This document shows, in pieces, positions 10,953 to 22,037 of a DNA stretch of 64,000 nt. A model generated the notes under the pieces. The model did not search any database, had not been told where the DNA came from, and was given only the letters and a program-made list of their open reading frames with translations. Source of the DNA: Wyeomyia smithii (lineage: Eukaryota > Arthropoda > Insecta > Diptera > Culicidae); NCBI RefSeq assembly GCF_029784165.1, contig NC_073695.1, positions 232,161,916-232,225,915 of the forward strand, in the 5' to 3' direction. Every line of letters begins with the position of its first letter. Position 1 is the stretch's first letter. The position numbers and the translations under genes were made by a program.

Positions 10953-12793
10953 CCCAAGTAACAATATCAGTTTTACGATGCACTTGAAGAAGTTTTGATT
11001 GCTTGTCCTTTAAAACAGTGTATAAATCTTATTATTCTCACAAACTGCTACAAATCAGCCATAAAATCCCCATAAGACCAAGGAGGCCCATGCTAGAGAA
11101 GGTTCTCAAGAATAGTTCCTAAAGTTTGCTTAAAACTCTATATTTTTATCGATATGTACTCATGATGACGTTCAGGAGTTGTTCACAACCATGAAAAAAC
11201 TGTAACAAATTTCGAGAGTTTTATGAATCAGGTTCGCAACTCTTCTTTCTAGCTTATTTCGCTTGGAACAGAATTAATTTATCATTTACATAGAGCAATT
11301 TATGAAACAAACTCCATCGATCTACTCCTTCTCCAAAATGAATGTCAGCGTAGTCGTTAAATAAAATAGGTAGGTAAATCTTCACGTTTTTTCAAGTTCA
11401 TATATGAGAATTTTTAATTGCCGAGTTCAGTTTTTACGTGTTATGTGTCAAAAAAGTTTGTAATTTTCAACGCGCCATGATATTACTGCCAAATAAATAA
11501 TTTATTTAGAAAATACGAAAAATATCGGAATTTTCGTTAAGTTCCGGTTTGCTGGACTATGGAAAATTTTACTAAACTTTGTGTTCATCATGGTCAACAT
11601 TCACTGCTAAACTGCCAGAATTATTAGTAGCATTGAGACTCACGGTCTTTTATTACCGTTTAATTACAAATTGCTATTATTTTGATGGAGTCAAACACAG
11701 TCTGTTCGCCATATTTGTCGATGGTTTTATATTAATCTCTCATAAGACGGGTTCTAACTAGAACTTCTTGTGCAAGACTAATAAGATTTTTTTAGTATCT
11801 CGATAAGCTGGCATTTACTTATTGCATTCTCGAAGAAGAATACTTGCGCTTGAATAAAACTTGTTTGAACTTTTCAAGACAAACAAATTTTATCTGGGAT
11901 AGCTCTCTCTCCCGTTTGACAGCTGTTTGTTTACAGTCAAGCATCAAGCTGATTATGAGCTCGAACGGATGGAGATTTGGCCTGATACTGAAGTGAAAGA
12001 CTATCCAGTGCCACCTCCAAAGAAACGCAAGCTATCAAAGCTCACAAGCAATAATAATGTAGTGAAGAAGTGTAGTGAATGGTGGTGACACCGGAAGAAA
12101 TACTCATAGGAATGATTGCTGCATCCAAGCCCATGGTTAATTGCTTAAATTTCTTGTTCCTTTTACATGTTTTTAATTTCTCAAATCGGTTAAGAGCTAG
12201 GACCTTAAACATGAATGGGCAAAATTAAGAAATGCAACATAATGCATGAAGCAGGGGCATGAATATCATTTTTGATGCTTGTTCTCAACAAAAGTATACA
12301 CGCTTAAATGATTTGATTTAATATGATGTAGCTTGACTTGACTTGACTTGACTTAAGGAGTTAGCTTGAATGAGCTGAAAAATGTTTGTTTATTTTAGAT
12401 TCTTTTCTTTCACAAATGTTTTCTCTTTCATGAGACAAAATGGGTTTAAGATAAAATTTTGGGCACATTTTCAAGATAGATTCATCTTAAAGATAAGTAT
12501 CATAAAACTATCGTAAAACTCTCATGAAGTTTTATGGAAGTTTCTCAAAGGTATTTTAAAAGGGATATTAAGTAGGTTTAAAAACCGCTCCTCAGGTTCA
12601 TTAGACTTATTGATGAAGAAGTTTTATGGAGGACTCTTCAAGTGTTCGTTAATTACTCTTGGAAATTGCTGATAAATAAAAACCACAAGTTCTTAAAAAA
12701 CCTTGTGATAAAACTCGTTATATTCAGTAATGTTTTGATAAAACTACCATAAAATATAAATAAAACTAAATCGCATTAGGATTGTTACTTGGG
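10953..12793. mobile_element. TA-flanked inverted-terminal-repeat element, 1.84 kb
   Basis: The ends are the 13-base inverted repeat CCCAAGTAACAAT, flanked on both sides by TA (10951-10952 and 12794-12795). This fits a DNA transposon with TA target duplication (Tc1/mariner-like, by duplication length only). The interior is AT-rich, with many ATAAAACT/AGTTTTAT motifs near both ends and a small CTTGA microsatellite at 12331-12354. The only notable reading frame is the short NLS-bearing one at 11903-12088. I see no DDE transposase, so it is probably non-autonomous. Related ends (CCAAGTAACACAC) occur near 19270 and 21003. Confidence 0.6.
11903..12088 (+). CDS. Short reading frame with a nuclear-localisation-like motif (hypothetical exon)
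   Basis: I do not recognise this protein. A frame open from about 11903 has a good splice acceptor in it (GTTTGTTTACAG, ending 11936). An ATG at 11969 then gives 39 residues beginning MEIWPDTEVKDYPVPPPKKR and ending at TGA 12086-12088. The PPPKKRK cluster is a classical monopartite nuclear-localisation motif, and the proline/lysine composition is unlike the AT-rich surroundings. It may be the last exon of a gene carried by, or captured in, the TA-flanked element. It may equally be chance, and no neighbouring exon was identified. Confidence 0.2.
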   Translation, partial: LSLPFDSCLFTVKHQADYELERMEIWPDTEVKDYPVPPPKKRKLSKLTSNNNVVKKCSEWW

Positions 12794-12795
12794 TA

Positions 12796-13032
12796 GTCCA
12801 ATTTGATGTACTGAACGTTAAACCCGTTAGAAAAGTTTGTAACAATTGCAAATCAATCGGCATACCTGCTGCAAAAGTTTATTTTAAACTGTCGTCCTGA
12901 AGCAAAACTTGATTTTGAAAATTACATTTTTTTCGTATCTTGTTTACTTTCGTTTACGCTCATGTGAGAGAAAAAATATTTTATCTGCGAGTTAGTTTAA
13001 CTTAAATGAACTCAAAACTGAACTGAACTGAA
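12796..13032. other. Short unassigned stretch with CTGAA repeat
   Basis: AT-rich spacer between the TA-flanked element and the LINE remnant, ending in a CTGAACTGAACTGAA microsatellite (about 13017-13035). Nothing else is seen. Confidence 0.4.
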
Positions 13033-15222
13033 CTCCGTTGATGAGAGTACACCATCCCCCCTCCCCCCTGACAATTTCTACTACTAACTTGTGTAATGCG
13101 ATTGCCTGTTCTAGTGACACACCCGTGAGGCGGGAATTAAACTACAGAAGAATCGACTTTGAAGCTTTTAATGCTTTAATTTCAAACATTGACTGGCCAG
13201 CACTGTTGAACAGTAATGATGTGGACTTGATGGCAGCAAACTTCTGCTCAGTTGTTGGTTCATGGCTTAGAGAAAATTTACCATTTGTGAAACAGCCTTC
13301 CACTCCAGCTTGGAGTAATCACAGCTTAAGAGTTTTAAAGCGTAAACGAAACGCATGCCTGCGCAGGCTTCGCCGTTTGCGGTCTTACGAATCTAAACAA
13401 AATTTTAAACGCTCAAGTGAAGAATATCGGCGGTTAAACTCTAGTCTTTACAAAGCATATGTTCTGGGAGTTCAAACAGACTTGCGCAGAAATCCGAAAA
13501 AATTTTGGAATTTCGTTAATTCAAAACGGAAAAATCGCTCAACTCCTTCGGACGTCTATTTGGAGGAAATGGTATCCTGCTCGGACTCTGATTCTTGTGA
13601 GCTTTTTGCGAAGTTTTTCTCCTCAGTATTTGCCACGGATTGTGCCTCAAATGACGTTGCTCGGCGTGCTACGGCTAATGTGCCAGCCGACCTTGCTGAA
13701 CTTGACATTTTCGAAGTCACGCATGACATGATTACTACCGCCGCTAATAAACTTAAATGTTCGTACACTGTTGGTCCCGTTTTTTTGTGCCGTTGTATTG
13801 ATATTCTGGCTGCTCCACTTTGCACAATTTTCACCCAATCTTTGGTTCAAGGGAAGTTTCCTGAGGTATGGAAGCACTCCTATATGTTTCCGGTTTTTAA
13901 AAGTGGTGATCGACGAAATGTCAAAAACTACCGTGGAATAACTAATCTGTTAGCTGCGTCTAAATTGTTCGAGATCGTTGTAAGCTCTATTGTATTGAAT
14001 TGCACACGCAACGACATCAACGACTCTGAACTCGAACGTAACGTACAGGTTGACGTTATCTACACTGACCTCAAAGCTGCCTTCGACCGAATTGATCATC
14101 GAATACTGCTGAACAAAATTTCCCGTCTTGGTGCTTCATCACGGTTCGTTAAATGCCTTGAATCATTCCTGTGCAATAGAATTTTGCAAGTTAAGCTTGG
14201 ATCAGGTGTATCGTCTGCGTTCACGAACAAGTCTGGCGTACCACAGGGTAGTAACTTAGGACCGCTTCTTTTCATTATTTTCTTCAATGACGTTGCTGAT
14301 GCACTTGGGGTTGGTTGCAGATTAGTTTACGCCGATGATTTAAAAATTTACTTGACGATTCGCACCATCGAGGATTGTTATCGTCTACAATTTTAAATAG
14401 CTTTGTGACGTGGTGTAAACTAAACTCGCTAATTCTAAGTACTACAAAATGTGAAGTGATAACCTTTCACCGCATTGAACGGTCAATACTTTTTGATTAT
14501 GCTGTCGACGGAGAAGTACTACGCAGAGTAGATTACGTCAACGACCTTGGAGTTATACTTGACAGAAAGCTGACCTTCGATAGTCACCGTGCTGCAATTG
14601 TTTCGGAAGCAAGTCGCCAATTAGGATTCATCGCAAAAATTGGACGTGACTTCAAGGATCCCCATTGTCTGAAAGCTTTATACTGCTCACTTGTACGACC
14701 CCTACTAGAAAACGTAAGTGTGGTTTGGTGTCCGCACCAGCTTTCATGGAACCTGCGCCTCGAGCGTATACAGAGACGTTTCATCCGATTGGCCCTGAAA
14801 GAACTACCTTGGCGTGATCCTACGAATCTGCCACCCTACCCGGATCGTTGCCGTCGCTTGGACTTGACACTCTAGAGCACCGCCGCAAAGTACAACAGGC
14901 TGTATGCATTGCCAAGATTCTGAACACTGAACTGGATTCCCCGAAGTTGCTGTCATTGATGAATTTTCGTGCATCTTAACGTATGCTGAGGCCCTCTCCG
15001 ATGCTTTTGAACCAATTCCATCGCACGAACTATGGTTATTATGAACCTGTTGCCTTTTGTGTGAGAACATTCACGAGTGTCGAGCATCTTTTTGATTTTG
15101 GTGTGCCTAGTCATATCTTTAAACGTAGATTAACTAACTCTAGTTACTTTTAATGATTATCCTTTTTTCATTAAGACTTTATGTCAGATGATGCACTTAG
15201 AAATAAACAAATAAACGAAGAA
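13033..15222 (+). mobile_element. Broken non-LTR retrotransposon, 5'-truncated (Jockey/CR1-like)
   Basis: A LINE remnant keeps the reverse-transcriptase half and 3' end of its second ORF. ORF1 and nearly all of the endonuclease are missing. The tail has AATAAACAAATAAACGAAG (about 15200-15219), like the A-rich AAATAAA ends of related elements in this window. It is immediately followed by a transposase relic. The clade call rests on overall RT and 3' domain look and is tentative. Confidence 0.8.
13038..15153 (+). pseudogene. LINE ORF2 remnant with reverse transcriptase (deleted and frameshifted)
   Basis: Reverse transcriptase of a LINE, which would copy element RNA at the nicked target. The first frame (13038-14396) carries the pre-RT region, PVFKSGDRRNVKNYRGIT, IYTDLKAAFDRIDH (palm Asp), SGVPQGSNLGPLLF and the YADD catalytic box near 14331. 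Two internal deletions are inferred. One is after KLKCSYTVGP, where the usual DG-P-x-x segment is lost. The other is before QVDVIYTDLK, where the HGF-x-GRS region is lost. A frameshift near 14390 moves to a second frame (14375-14875, VNDLGVILDRKLTF, VRPLLE). A further shift near 14870 leads to the C-terminal HRTNYGYYEP and VEHLFDFGVP region ending at 15153. It is not functional. Confidence 0.85.
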
Positions 15223-15224
15223 AA

Positions 15225-15650
15225 GGTTAGACAGAGCCAAACGGCACGTAGGTCAGGATTTCGTGTTTTCTGATGAGAAATTCATTCTCTGGCAACACAA
15301 CGTCCAAAATGATCGGCACCTCGTGACCTGTACGGGAAACATCATTACGTCTTTCAACAGGACGGCGTAACGGACCACACGGTGTATATCGTGGAAAATT
15401 AGACTGATTTTCTCAATAAGGTTTTGAGCTCTCCCGGCTTTAGGGACCTTAATCCCCTGAACGTTTATGTATGGTCGTACATGCTGACCAAGCAGAACAA
15501 ACCTAAAGTAAGCACTATGGATCAATTAGGAAGTTTTTTTTTCCAAGATCTGGGACGTGACGTCGTGAACCAGGTGCGTGCCGCGAATGATTCTTTTGAG
15601 AAACGTCGCAAACTTGTCATACAGCACAAAAGCGGTACTCCCAGCTAATA
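15225..15650 (+). pseudogene. IS630-Tc1-mariner-type transposase fragment
   Basis: C-terminal half of a DDE transposase from a cut-and-paste DNA transposon. Visible blocks are GQDFVFSDEKFILWQHNVQNDR (15260-15325, first catalytic Asp in SDEKF), FQQDGVTDHTVYIVEN (15350-15400, second Asp in QDG.TDHT), and SPGFRDLNPLNVYVWS (15430-15480, cf. the SPDLNP.EN/D..W motif). These are spread over two frames with an internal stop after VEN. After LNP the expected acidic residue is N. No terminal inverted repeats are seen, and it abuts the LINE 3' end. It is non-functional. Confidence 0.75.
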
Positions 15651-15696
15651 TATCGTAAGGGTTCTCTTCAAATTGACCCGGAAAAAAATATCTTTT

Positions 15697-18205
15697 ACTA
15701 GCTGACCCGGCAAACTTCGTCCCGCTTATTTTTGTGTTTAATTTAATAATTTTCAACATTCCAAGTTCATTGATTTCTTGCGATTTGTTTATATCGTTTG
15801 AAATTATTGGATTAATCGGAATGAAAACATCCTCGTCTTTTGCCTTTAGTACATCACCTCTATTCCGGAAATTCTCATATTGGGTGGTATTCAGTAGTTT
15901 TCGTTGTTTTTCAGAAACTGAAAGTGATCATCTTCGAATTCAAGATGGTGTCCAGGGTCAATGCTTGGCTTCTATACATTATTTCGATCACGAACATATC
16001 CATATGTAGTAGTATTAGGTTATTTCCGGCTGTTTCCCAGAAGTTGCCATTTTACTATTCAAAATGGTGTCTGAGGTCAATTTTTAGCTCTTTGCATCAT
16101 TCTGGTTCCGGTAATACTCATATTGAAGGGTATTTGGTCATTTTCGGCTGTTTGCCAGCCACCGGAAATCGCCATCTTGGAATTCAAAATAATGTCTGTG
16201 ATCGATTTTTAGCTTCTGTGCAACATTCTGGTTTTGGAGATACTCATATTGGATGGAAATCGGCCATTTTTGGCTGTTTTCCAGACACCGGAAGTCACCA
16301 TCTTAGAATTCAAAATAGTGTCTGTGGTCGATTCTAGCTCCTGTGTATCATTCTGGTATCGAAGCATCTCATATTGAATGGAAATCGGCCGTTTTTGGCT
16401 GATTTTCAGAAAGCGGCAGTCGCCATCTTAGATTTCAAAATGGTATTTGGACACGATTTCTGGCCTTTGAGCGTCATTCTGGTTGAAGGAACACCCATAT
16501 TGGGTGGTATTTGGTCATTTTCGGCAGTTTCCCATTCACCGGAAGTCGTCATCTTACAATTCATAATGTTGTCTGAGGTTGATTTGTGGCTTCAGTGCAT
16601 CATAGCAATCCCGGAAATACCTATATTGAGTGTTATTTAGTCATTTGCCACTGTTGTTTAGGAACCGGATGTCGCCATATTGGATTTCAAAATGCCATTT
16701 GAAGACAATTTCTGATCTCTGAGCTTCATTCTGGTTAGATAAACACTCATATTGGGTGGTATTTGGTCATTTTCGGCTATTTTCCAGAAACCGGAAGTCG
16801 CCATCTTGTATTTCAAAATGACATTTTGTGACAATTTCTGGCCTCTGAGCATCATTCTGGTTAAGAAACACCCATGTTTGGATGTTTTCGGGTCATTTAC
16901 GGCATTTTTCCAGTCACCAAAAGCTACCATTTTTCAACTCAAAATGTTGTCTGAGGTCGATTTATGGTTTCAATGCATCATCACGATTTCTGAAATACCC
17001 ATAATGGGTGGTATTTGGTCATATCTCGCTATTTTTCAAAAACCGGAAGTCATCTTGGATTTCAAAATGGTATTCAGAGACAATTTCTGGCCTCTGAGCG
17101 TCATTCTGGTTAAAGAAACATCCATATTAGGTGGTATATGGTCATTTTCGTCTTTTATCCTTTCACCGGAAGTCGCCATCTTACAATTCAAAATGTTGTC
17201 TGAGGTCGATTTGTGGCTTCAGTGCATCATAACAATCCCGGAAATACCCATATTTGGTCGTTTGCCGCTGTTTTTCAGAAACCGGAAGTCGCCATCTTGG
17301 ATTTTAAAATTATATTTAGAGACATTTTCCGGATAGAAACCGGAAGTTTCCATCTTAAATTTAACAGTAACGTCTGGAGTCGAAAATTTTTCTTGCTCTC
17401 AGAAACCTCAACATATCAAATTTGGTTCCATTTGCTTGATTATTTCTCAAGATGTGCAGAAATGTGTGTGGAACCCCTCCTTTCAGGAGAAGGAGGGGTG
17501 TCGAAACATTATAGACAACTTTGTTACCCCTAAAAATATTCACCTGCCGAATTTGGTTCCATTTATTTGGTTAGTTCTCGAGAAGTGCAGAAATTTGTGT
17601 TTCATTTGTTTGGAACCCCTCCCTCACTTAAGAAGGAGGGGCGTCGAACCATTATGGTCATATTTGTTACCTCTAAAAACATTTACATGCCAAATTTGGT
17701 TCTATTAGGTGGATTGGTTCTCGAGCTGTGCGAAATTTGTGTTTCTTTTGTTAAGACCCCTCCCGGGGCGAGGCGGCGTCAAACTGTTATTGATATATTT
17801 GATAACCCTAAAAACATCCACCTGCCAAATTTGGTTCCGTTTGCTTGGTTAGTTTTTGAGATGTGCATGAATTTGTGTTTCATTTGTATGGGACCCCTTC
17901 CTTCCAGAAAGGGGAGGGGTATCAAACTATTATGGATGATTTTGTTACCCCTAAAAACATCCTCCTGTCAAATTTGGTTCCATTTGCTTGATTAGTTTTC
18001 GAGATGTGCATGAATTTGTGTTTCATTTGTAAGGGACCCCTCCCTTTCAGAAGAGGGAGGGGTCTCGAACTATCTTAGTCACCTTTCTCGGCCCCTAAAA
18101 CCCCTATATACGAAATTTCACGCCGATAGGTTCAGTAGTTTCCAAGCCTATATGGAACAGATAGACAGACAGACAGACAGAGCTGTATTTTTATATGTAT
18201 AGATA
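15697..18205 (+). repeat. Compound tandem-repeat element, copy 1
   Basis: It begins ACTAGCTGACCCGGCAAAC and ends TTTTTATATGTATAGAT. Inside are about ten degenerate units of roughly 125 bp (16000-17340), with landmarks CATATTGGGTGGTATTTGG and CCGGAAGTCGCCATCTT. Five units of about 137 bp follow (17400-18120), with landmarks TTTGGTTCCATTTGCTTG, GAGATGTGCAG and CCCCTCCCTT. Then comes CACGCCGATAGGTTC...CCTATATGGA and a CAGA microsatellite. The same architecture recurs at 45960-47914. Long reading frames here follow the repeat period and are not genes. From memory the ends resemble dispersed arthropod repeats, but I cannot name the class. Confidence 0.75.
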
Positions 18206-19265
18206 GATTTTCGGCTTCAACACATTTTTTATTGTATTCGAATTTATTGAACACCCTGTAAAACAGGCATGATGGAAGCAAATAACTGTCAAATTTAGCT
18301 GAAAAAATCGAGATTAGTTGGAGATTGCGAAGAGTAGGGAGCGAGCATGCAATGATCATTTACTCGATGTTATGCACGGGTTACATCTAAATGCTTAGAT
18401 TTTTTTTCTACTGCTGTCAAAAAACGCAGATGTACTTCAAGAAAAATTCTCTACCTTGTGTCCATTATCTTTCTTGTGAATTATTACTGAGGTTTCCAGG
18501 ATATTATACACAGTCGAAAACTGAAGATTTTCGCTATTAAAACGCTTTTCCGTGAACTTTTTGCAAAGTTTTTTGGGCTCTTCATAGAACAGTACAATGT
18601 GTTTGCGCAATGCTTCTTGTTTCGACGCAATTTTGAACAAAACCGAACATTACAAGAAATACTAGCATAGAAAGGATTATTTGTTTTGTTTATTTGATCG
18701 CCCACTAGTACATCTTAAGGCTATCGGGCAGCATAGAAAGAAGAAAGGGTGCGTACATATACTCTCCAAGAACAATTTAGGATACACTCCAGAAGCAATT
18801 TACGAAGACGACTCTCACGACAAAAGTATCGATTTTAAAAAAAAGCATCAATCAAACATACAACGAAGGAAACGATAGGGACTGCTATTTACACGAAATG
18901 GCGGACATATTCCAACGATTGGCGAATGCGACATTGAACCTGACCAAAACTCCTACTGTGGTGATTATTCTCAGGATTCTTCCGTCGTCTTTCTAAACTC
19001 TAACCACGGCTTCAAAGAGTAACCTGTAGACAGAAGCCAGGATGATTGAGGCGAATCAATCTTGCGTGTGAAAGGGAGTACCGTATCTTGAACCCAAAGA
19101 AGGGTGGAAATAGAAAACCAATTCAAAGTACTCAAACTACAAACCACGAGCACAAACCGTTCGATATCCACGTTCGCTGCTGGTTCCTCAATCGGTTCTT
19201 CCTTAGTTCCTGAGCGATCCGAAATGAAAGAATAGAACATTGACTGTGGAGCGTCCAGTCACATA
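18206..19265. other. Unassigned DNA
   Basis: Frames of up to 89 codons on both strands match no family I recognise. No terminal repeats or RNA-gene signatures were seen. Confidence 0.45.
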
Positions 19266-19846
19266 TAACCCAAGTAACACACGTTGTTATAGAATCGTTG
19301 ACGTTACCTACTTCATGTCATCTCTATTACCAGAAAAGCGCAAAAACTACAAGTTACTAGAACAAGTATCGAGTACTAAGCTGTTAAACAGTGCCGACTC
19401 AAATGTGTTGTAATACGCAGTGCAACTAGTTCGACAATCGTTTTTATCAGTGACAATTTTAATTGATGAGAAATCGATGATCAGAAATAATATTCAACCT
19501 TTCAAATGAGTTGTTTCTTTCGCTTTAACATTAAAATTGTTTTCGTAAAGTTTCAATGTTATCTGGATACAAAATCTAAAAAACGTTGCTAGATAAACGA
19601 TGACAAAAATTGGATATCCCAAGTCACACAGGTTGGTATAGAATGGTTGACGTTACCTATTCCACGACTCTCTATCACTAGAACAGCGCAAAAATTGAAG
19701 GCTACTAGAACAAGTTTTTTTTTTGTTTATTTCGTCAAACAAAAGTAGACTACATGTGTTCATAACTAACTTACATGCTATATGTTATTTATACTAGTGA
19801 ATGAGAAAAAAAAAGAGTTAATACAGTTTCTTTACTTAACGGATTA

Positions 19847-20640
19847 TTACAATGAATGTCGATTTAAATTGCGCGTTGAATTGGAATATTGTTTTAATTT
19901 AGTTCTCGACATAGAAAAGTCAATTGCTTCACAGTGTTGGTTATACACTAACATCATTTGATTTATAGGCCCGTATTTAGCATAATTGTTTCGTTGATGA
20001 TTAAAAGAAAACAAAGTCCGAATTCGTAAATTTCTAGAAGGTACATAAGAATTGAGTTTTGATAATATTTCGGGTGAATCGACACGCTGAGATACGATAT
20101 CGTTAACAAATGACATCATTTTTTCAAATTCACGACGGGCTTTTAATGATTGGATATCAATAAGTCTGCAGCGTTCATCATATGATGGTAGGGGAATTGA
20201 CGTCCACCGTATATTACGAAGTGCATATAACAGGAATTGTTTTTGTACTGATTCTATTCTGTCTACATGTGTTGCCGAAAACGGAGACCATACAATGCTA
20301 CAGTATTCTAAAAGTGACCTGACATAGGAATTATAAAGTGTTTATATTGTGTATGGATCTTGGAAATTATAGCAGAAACGTTTTATAAAACTGAGCATGT
20401 TACTAGCCTTATTGATAATTGTATTGTAATGATCAGTGAATGTTAATTTTGAGTCGAGTATGACTCCTAAGTCCCTACCTCGTTCACATTTCTCTACTAC
20501 CTGATCTCCTAAGGAAATAATATTGCTTGGTATGTTTCTTTTTCTGCCGAAAGCCATCGAACTACATTTTTTTTCGGTTAGCTGAAGAAGGCTTTTTTAC
20601 ACCAAATATAAAAATATTTTATCTCGTTACGAAAAATGTA
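19847..20640 (-). pseudogene. LINE ORF2 C-terminal remnant
   Basis: In protein order on the minus strand: FRNEIKYFYIWCKK (near 20625), KKCSSMAFGRKRNI, VEKCERGRDLGVILDSKLTF, KRFCYNFQDPYTI (20345), the VRSLLEYCSIVWSPF region, PLPSYDERCRLIDIQ (20180), then FVNDIVSQRVDSPEILSKLN and YAKYGPINQMM to a stop at 19847. This is the post-RT region only. The YADD box is absent and small frameshifts split it near 20580 and 20341. It shows Q where the 61.8-kb copy has a premature stop (NFQDPYTI), so that stop is a derived lesion of the other copy. Confidence 0.8.
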
Positions 20641-20646
20641 AAATGT

Positions 20647-20810
20647 AGTTTAGTAAAGCGGGCAATGTATGTAGGTTCGCGGGAATGCGAAGATGAAGGG
20701 AATAGAAGGTGCTGCCTTAGACTTAGAAAAAAATTTCCCTCGTCCAGACGGGACATCCCGTCATCTTCGCATTCCCGCGAAACTACATACATTGCCCGCT
20801 TTACTAAACT
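20647..20810. mobile_element. Palindromic MITE, 164 bp, inside the LINE fragment
   Basis: Near-perfect terminal inverted repeats of about 50 bases begin AGTTTAGTAAAGCGGGCAAT on each strand, with one G/T mismatch. The flanking direct repeat is TAAAATGT (20639-20646 and 20811-20818; a ninth base, A, also matches). Long terminal repeats and an 8-9 bp duplication point to a MULE- or hAT-type non-autonomous element. The LINE reading resumes on the far side, so this insertion is younger than the LINE. Confidence 0.75.
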
Positions 20811-21439
20811 TAAAATGTAAGTCAATTATGACAAAAAATGGAATTAGTTCGTAAAGCAGAACTTGTTTTCCAAATGCGGTTGTATTACTGATTGAAAACA
20901 ACTTCAAACACAATACAATAACACAAGTTTTCAATTGCGCTTGTAGTACTTATATGACTACTTTCGTTGTAACTTATTTTCTAACATGTTTTGTGTGTTA
21001 CTTGGAATTGGTTACACTGCGAGCGTTTTGTTTTTATTCTCATGGCGCATTTTGTCCCGCCTAGAAGAACTATAGAAATCGTTCAAAATATTTATTTGAT
21101 CAAGTAATTTTATGCGGTTGTATTACTGATGTAGTACACTTATATGACTACATTCATTATGATCAATTTTTTAACATGTTTTGCGGTTTCTTTACAGACA
21201 TCTAAACCGTCTACAAGATGTCCATTATGCTTACTGATGGCCGTGTAACCGGAAAATGAACTGAAAACCCGAAAATGACTTGTCGTAAGTGCTCCTCTTT
21301 CCAGAACTCGACGTCAACTGGCTGCAAAACATACATAAGCCTGGCTGACTGCAAAATAATGATTCGTCGAACACAACAATTGCGTGGAGCACATCGAGAG
21401 TTAAAAAAAAAGTTCACGGAAGCACTGCGTTAAATGAAA

Positions 21440-22025
21440 TAACGTGTTGCGATAGTTTGATGATTTTGATGTAAACGACTGTTCACGTGAAGAAACGCCA
21501 AAAAACTTTGAAAATGTATGATTGGAGGAATTGCTCTATGAGTATACATGCCAAACGCAGGAACAGCTTACTTCGGTACTAGTAGTTACCTCCACGCCAT
21601 TTCCCAGCGCTTGCATGGTTTAGGAATGATTATGAATAAGGAACCTGCGTTCCTGACGATTTGAAACCAAGGAACATTAAGCGTCGTTCATCATTGAACA
21701 ACTACTCAAGCGGCAAAAAATGAAGGGCTTTCTTCTCCGCATCGTTCCGAGTGATGAAAAATGGATTCATTTACACCACCAGGTCAGTGTTTTTCATTAT
21801 AAGATGTTAAAACCGAGCTAAACCATCACTGTGGAACGATTTCGACTTTAATTGATGTGATTAAGCCGACCACTGCACCGACCAAAACGGCCACAATACG
21901 AGCATAAACACAAAAATTTGATTCTCGTGCATGACAACACTTGGCCTCATACCGATTACAATTTGTGCCATTCGATGGCACAATGGCCTGATTCGTAGAT
22001 AACCTCGAAAGACGAACACTTTGAT
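21440..22025 (+). pseudogene. mariner (DD34D-type) transposase pseudogene
   Basis: Relic of a mariner transposase, the enzyme that excises and integrates the element at TA. In the forward frame I read FDVNDCSREETPKNFENV and LEELLYEYTCQTQEQL (21455-21560). Then comes a degraded part with several stops, then EQLLKRQKMKGFLLRIVPSDEKWIH (21698-21775, first catalytic Asp in .DEKW). HYKMLKPS.TITVERF and LVHDNTWPHTD (second Asp, near 21925-21955) follow. These are the standard mariner blocks in order. At least five stops and some frameshifts make it dead. A MITE truncates its right side. Confidence 0.8.
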
Positions 22026-22037
22026 CATCACGGTATT

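Larger units (their letters stand above)
19715..20845 (-). mobile_element. 5'-truncated LINE fragment, same family as 58890-62338
   Basis: Minus-strand 3' portion of a non-LTR element. The 3' end GTAGTCTAC.TTTG.TTGACGAAATAAA matches the 3' end of the copy at 62300-62330 and is followed by an A-rich tail (T run, plus strand 19717-19727). Coding similarity with that copy is clear over the whole fragment. The 5' break lies near 20640 or up to about 20845 beyond the palindromic insertion. Confidence 0.8.
19270..21005. repeat. Two partial copies of a CCCAAGTAACAC-ended repeat, the second interrupted
   Basis: CCCAAGTAACACACGTTGTTATAGAAT at 19270 and CCCAAGTCACACAGGTTGGTATAGAAT at 19618 begin two copies in the same orientation. 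They share the following 90-odd bases, up to CTAGAACAAG. The second copy is broken at about 19715 by a LINE fragment and seems to resume near 20850. GTGTGTTACTTGG at about 20991-21005 is the inverse of the starting sequence. This suggests an inverted-terminal-repeat element with a nested LINE. Right ends and target duplications are unclear. Confidence 0.45.

Noticed and set aside
16752..17336. 194-codon and neighbouring frames with repeated GGIWSFSA..Q.PEVAIL
   Set aside because: They track the 125-bp tandem unit. The same peptide recurs with stops and frame changes at 46.1-47.1 kb, so this is a repeat by-product.
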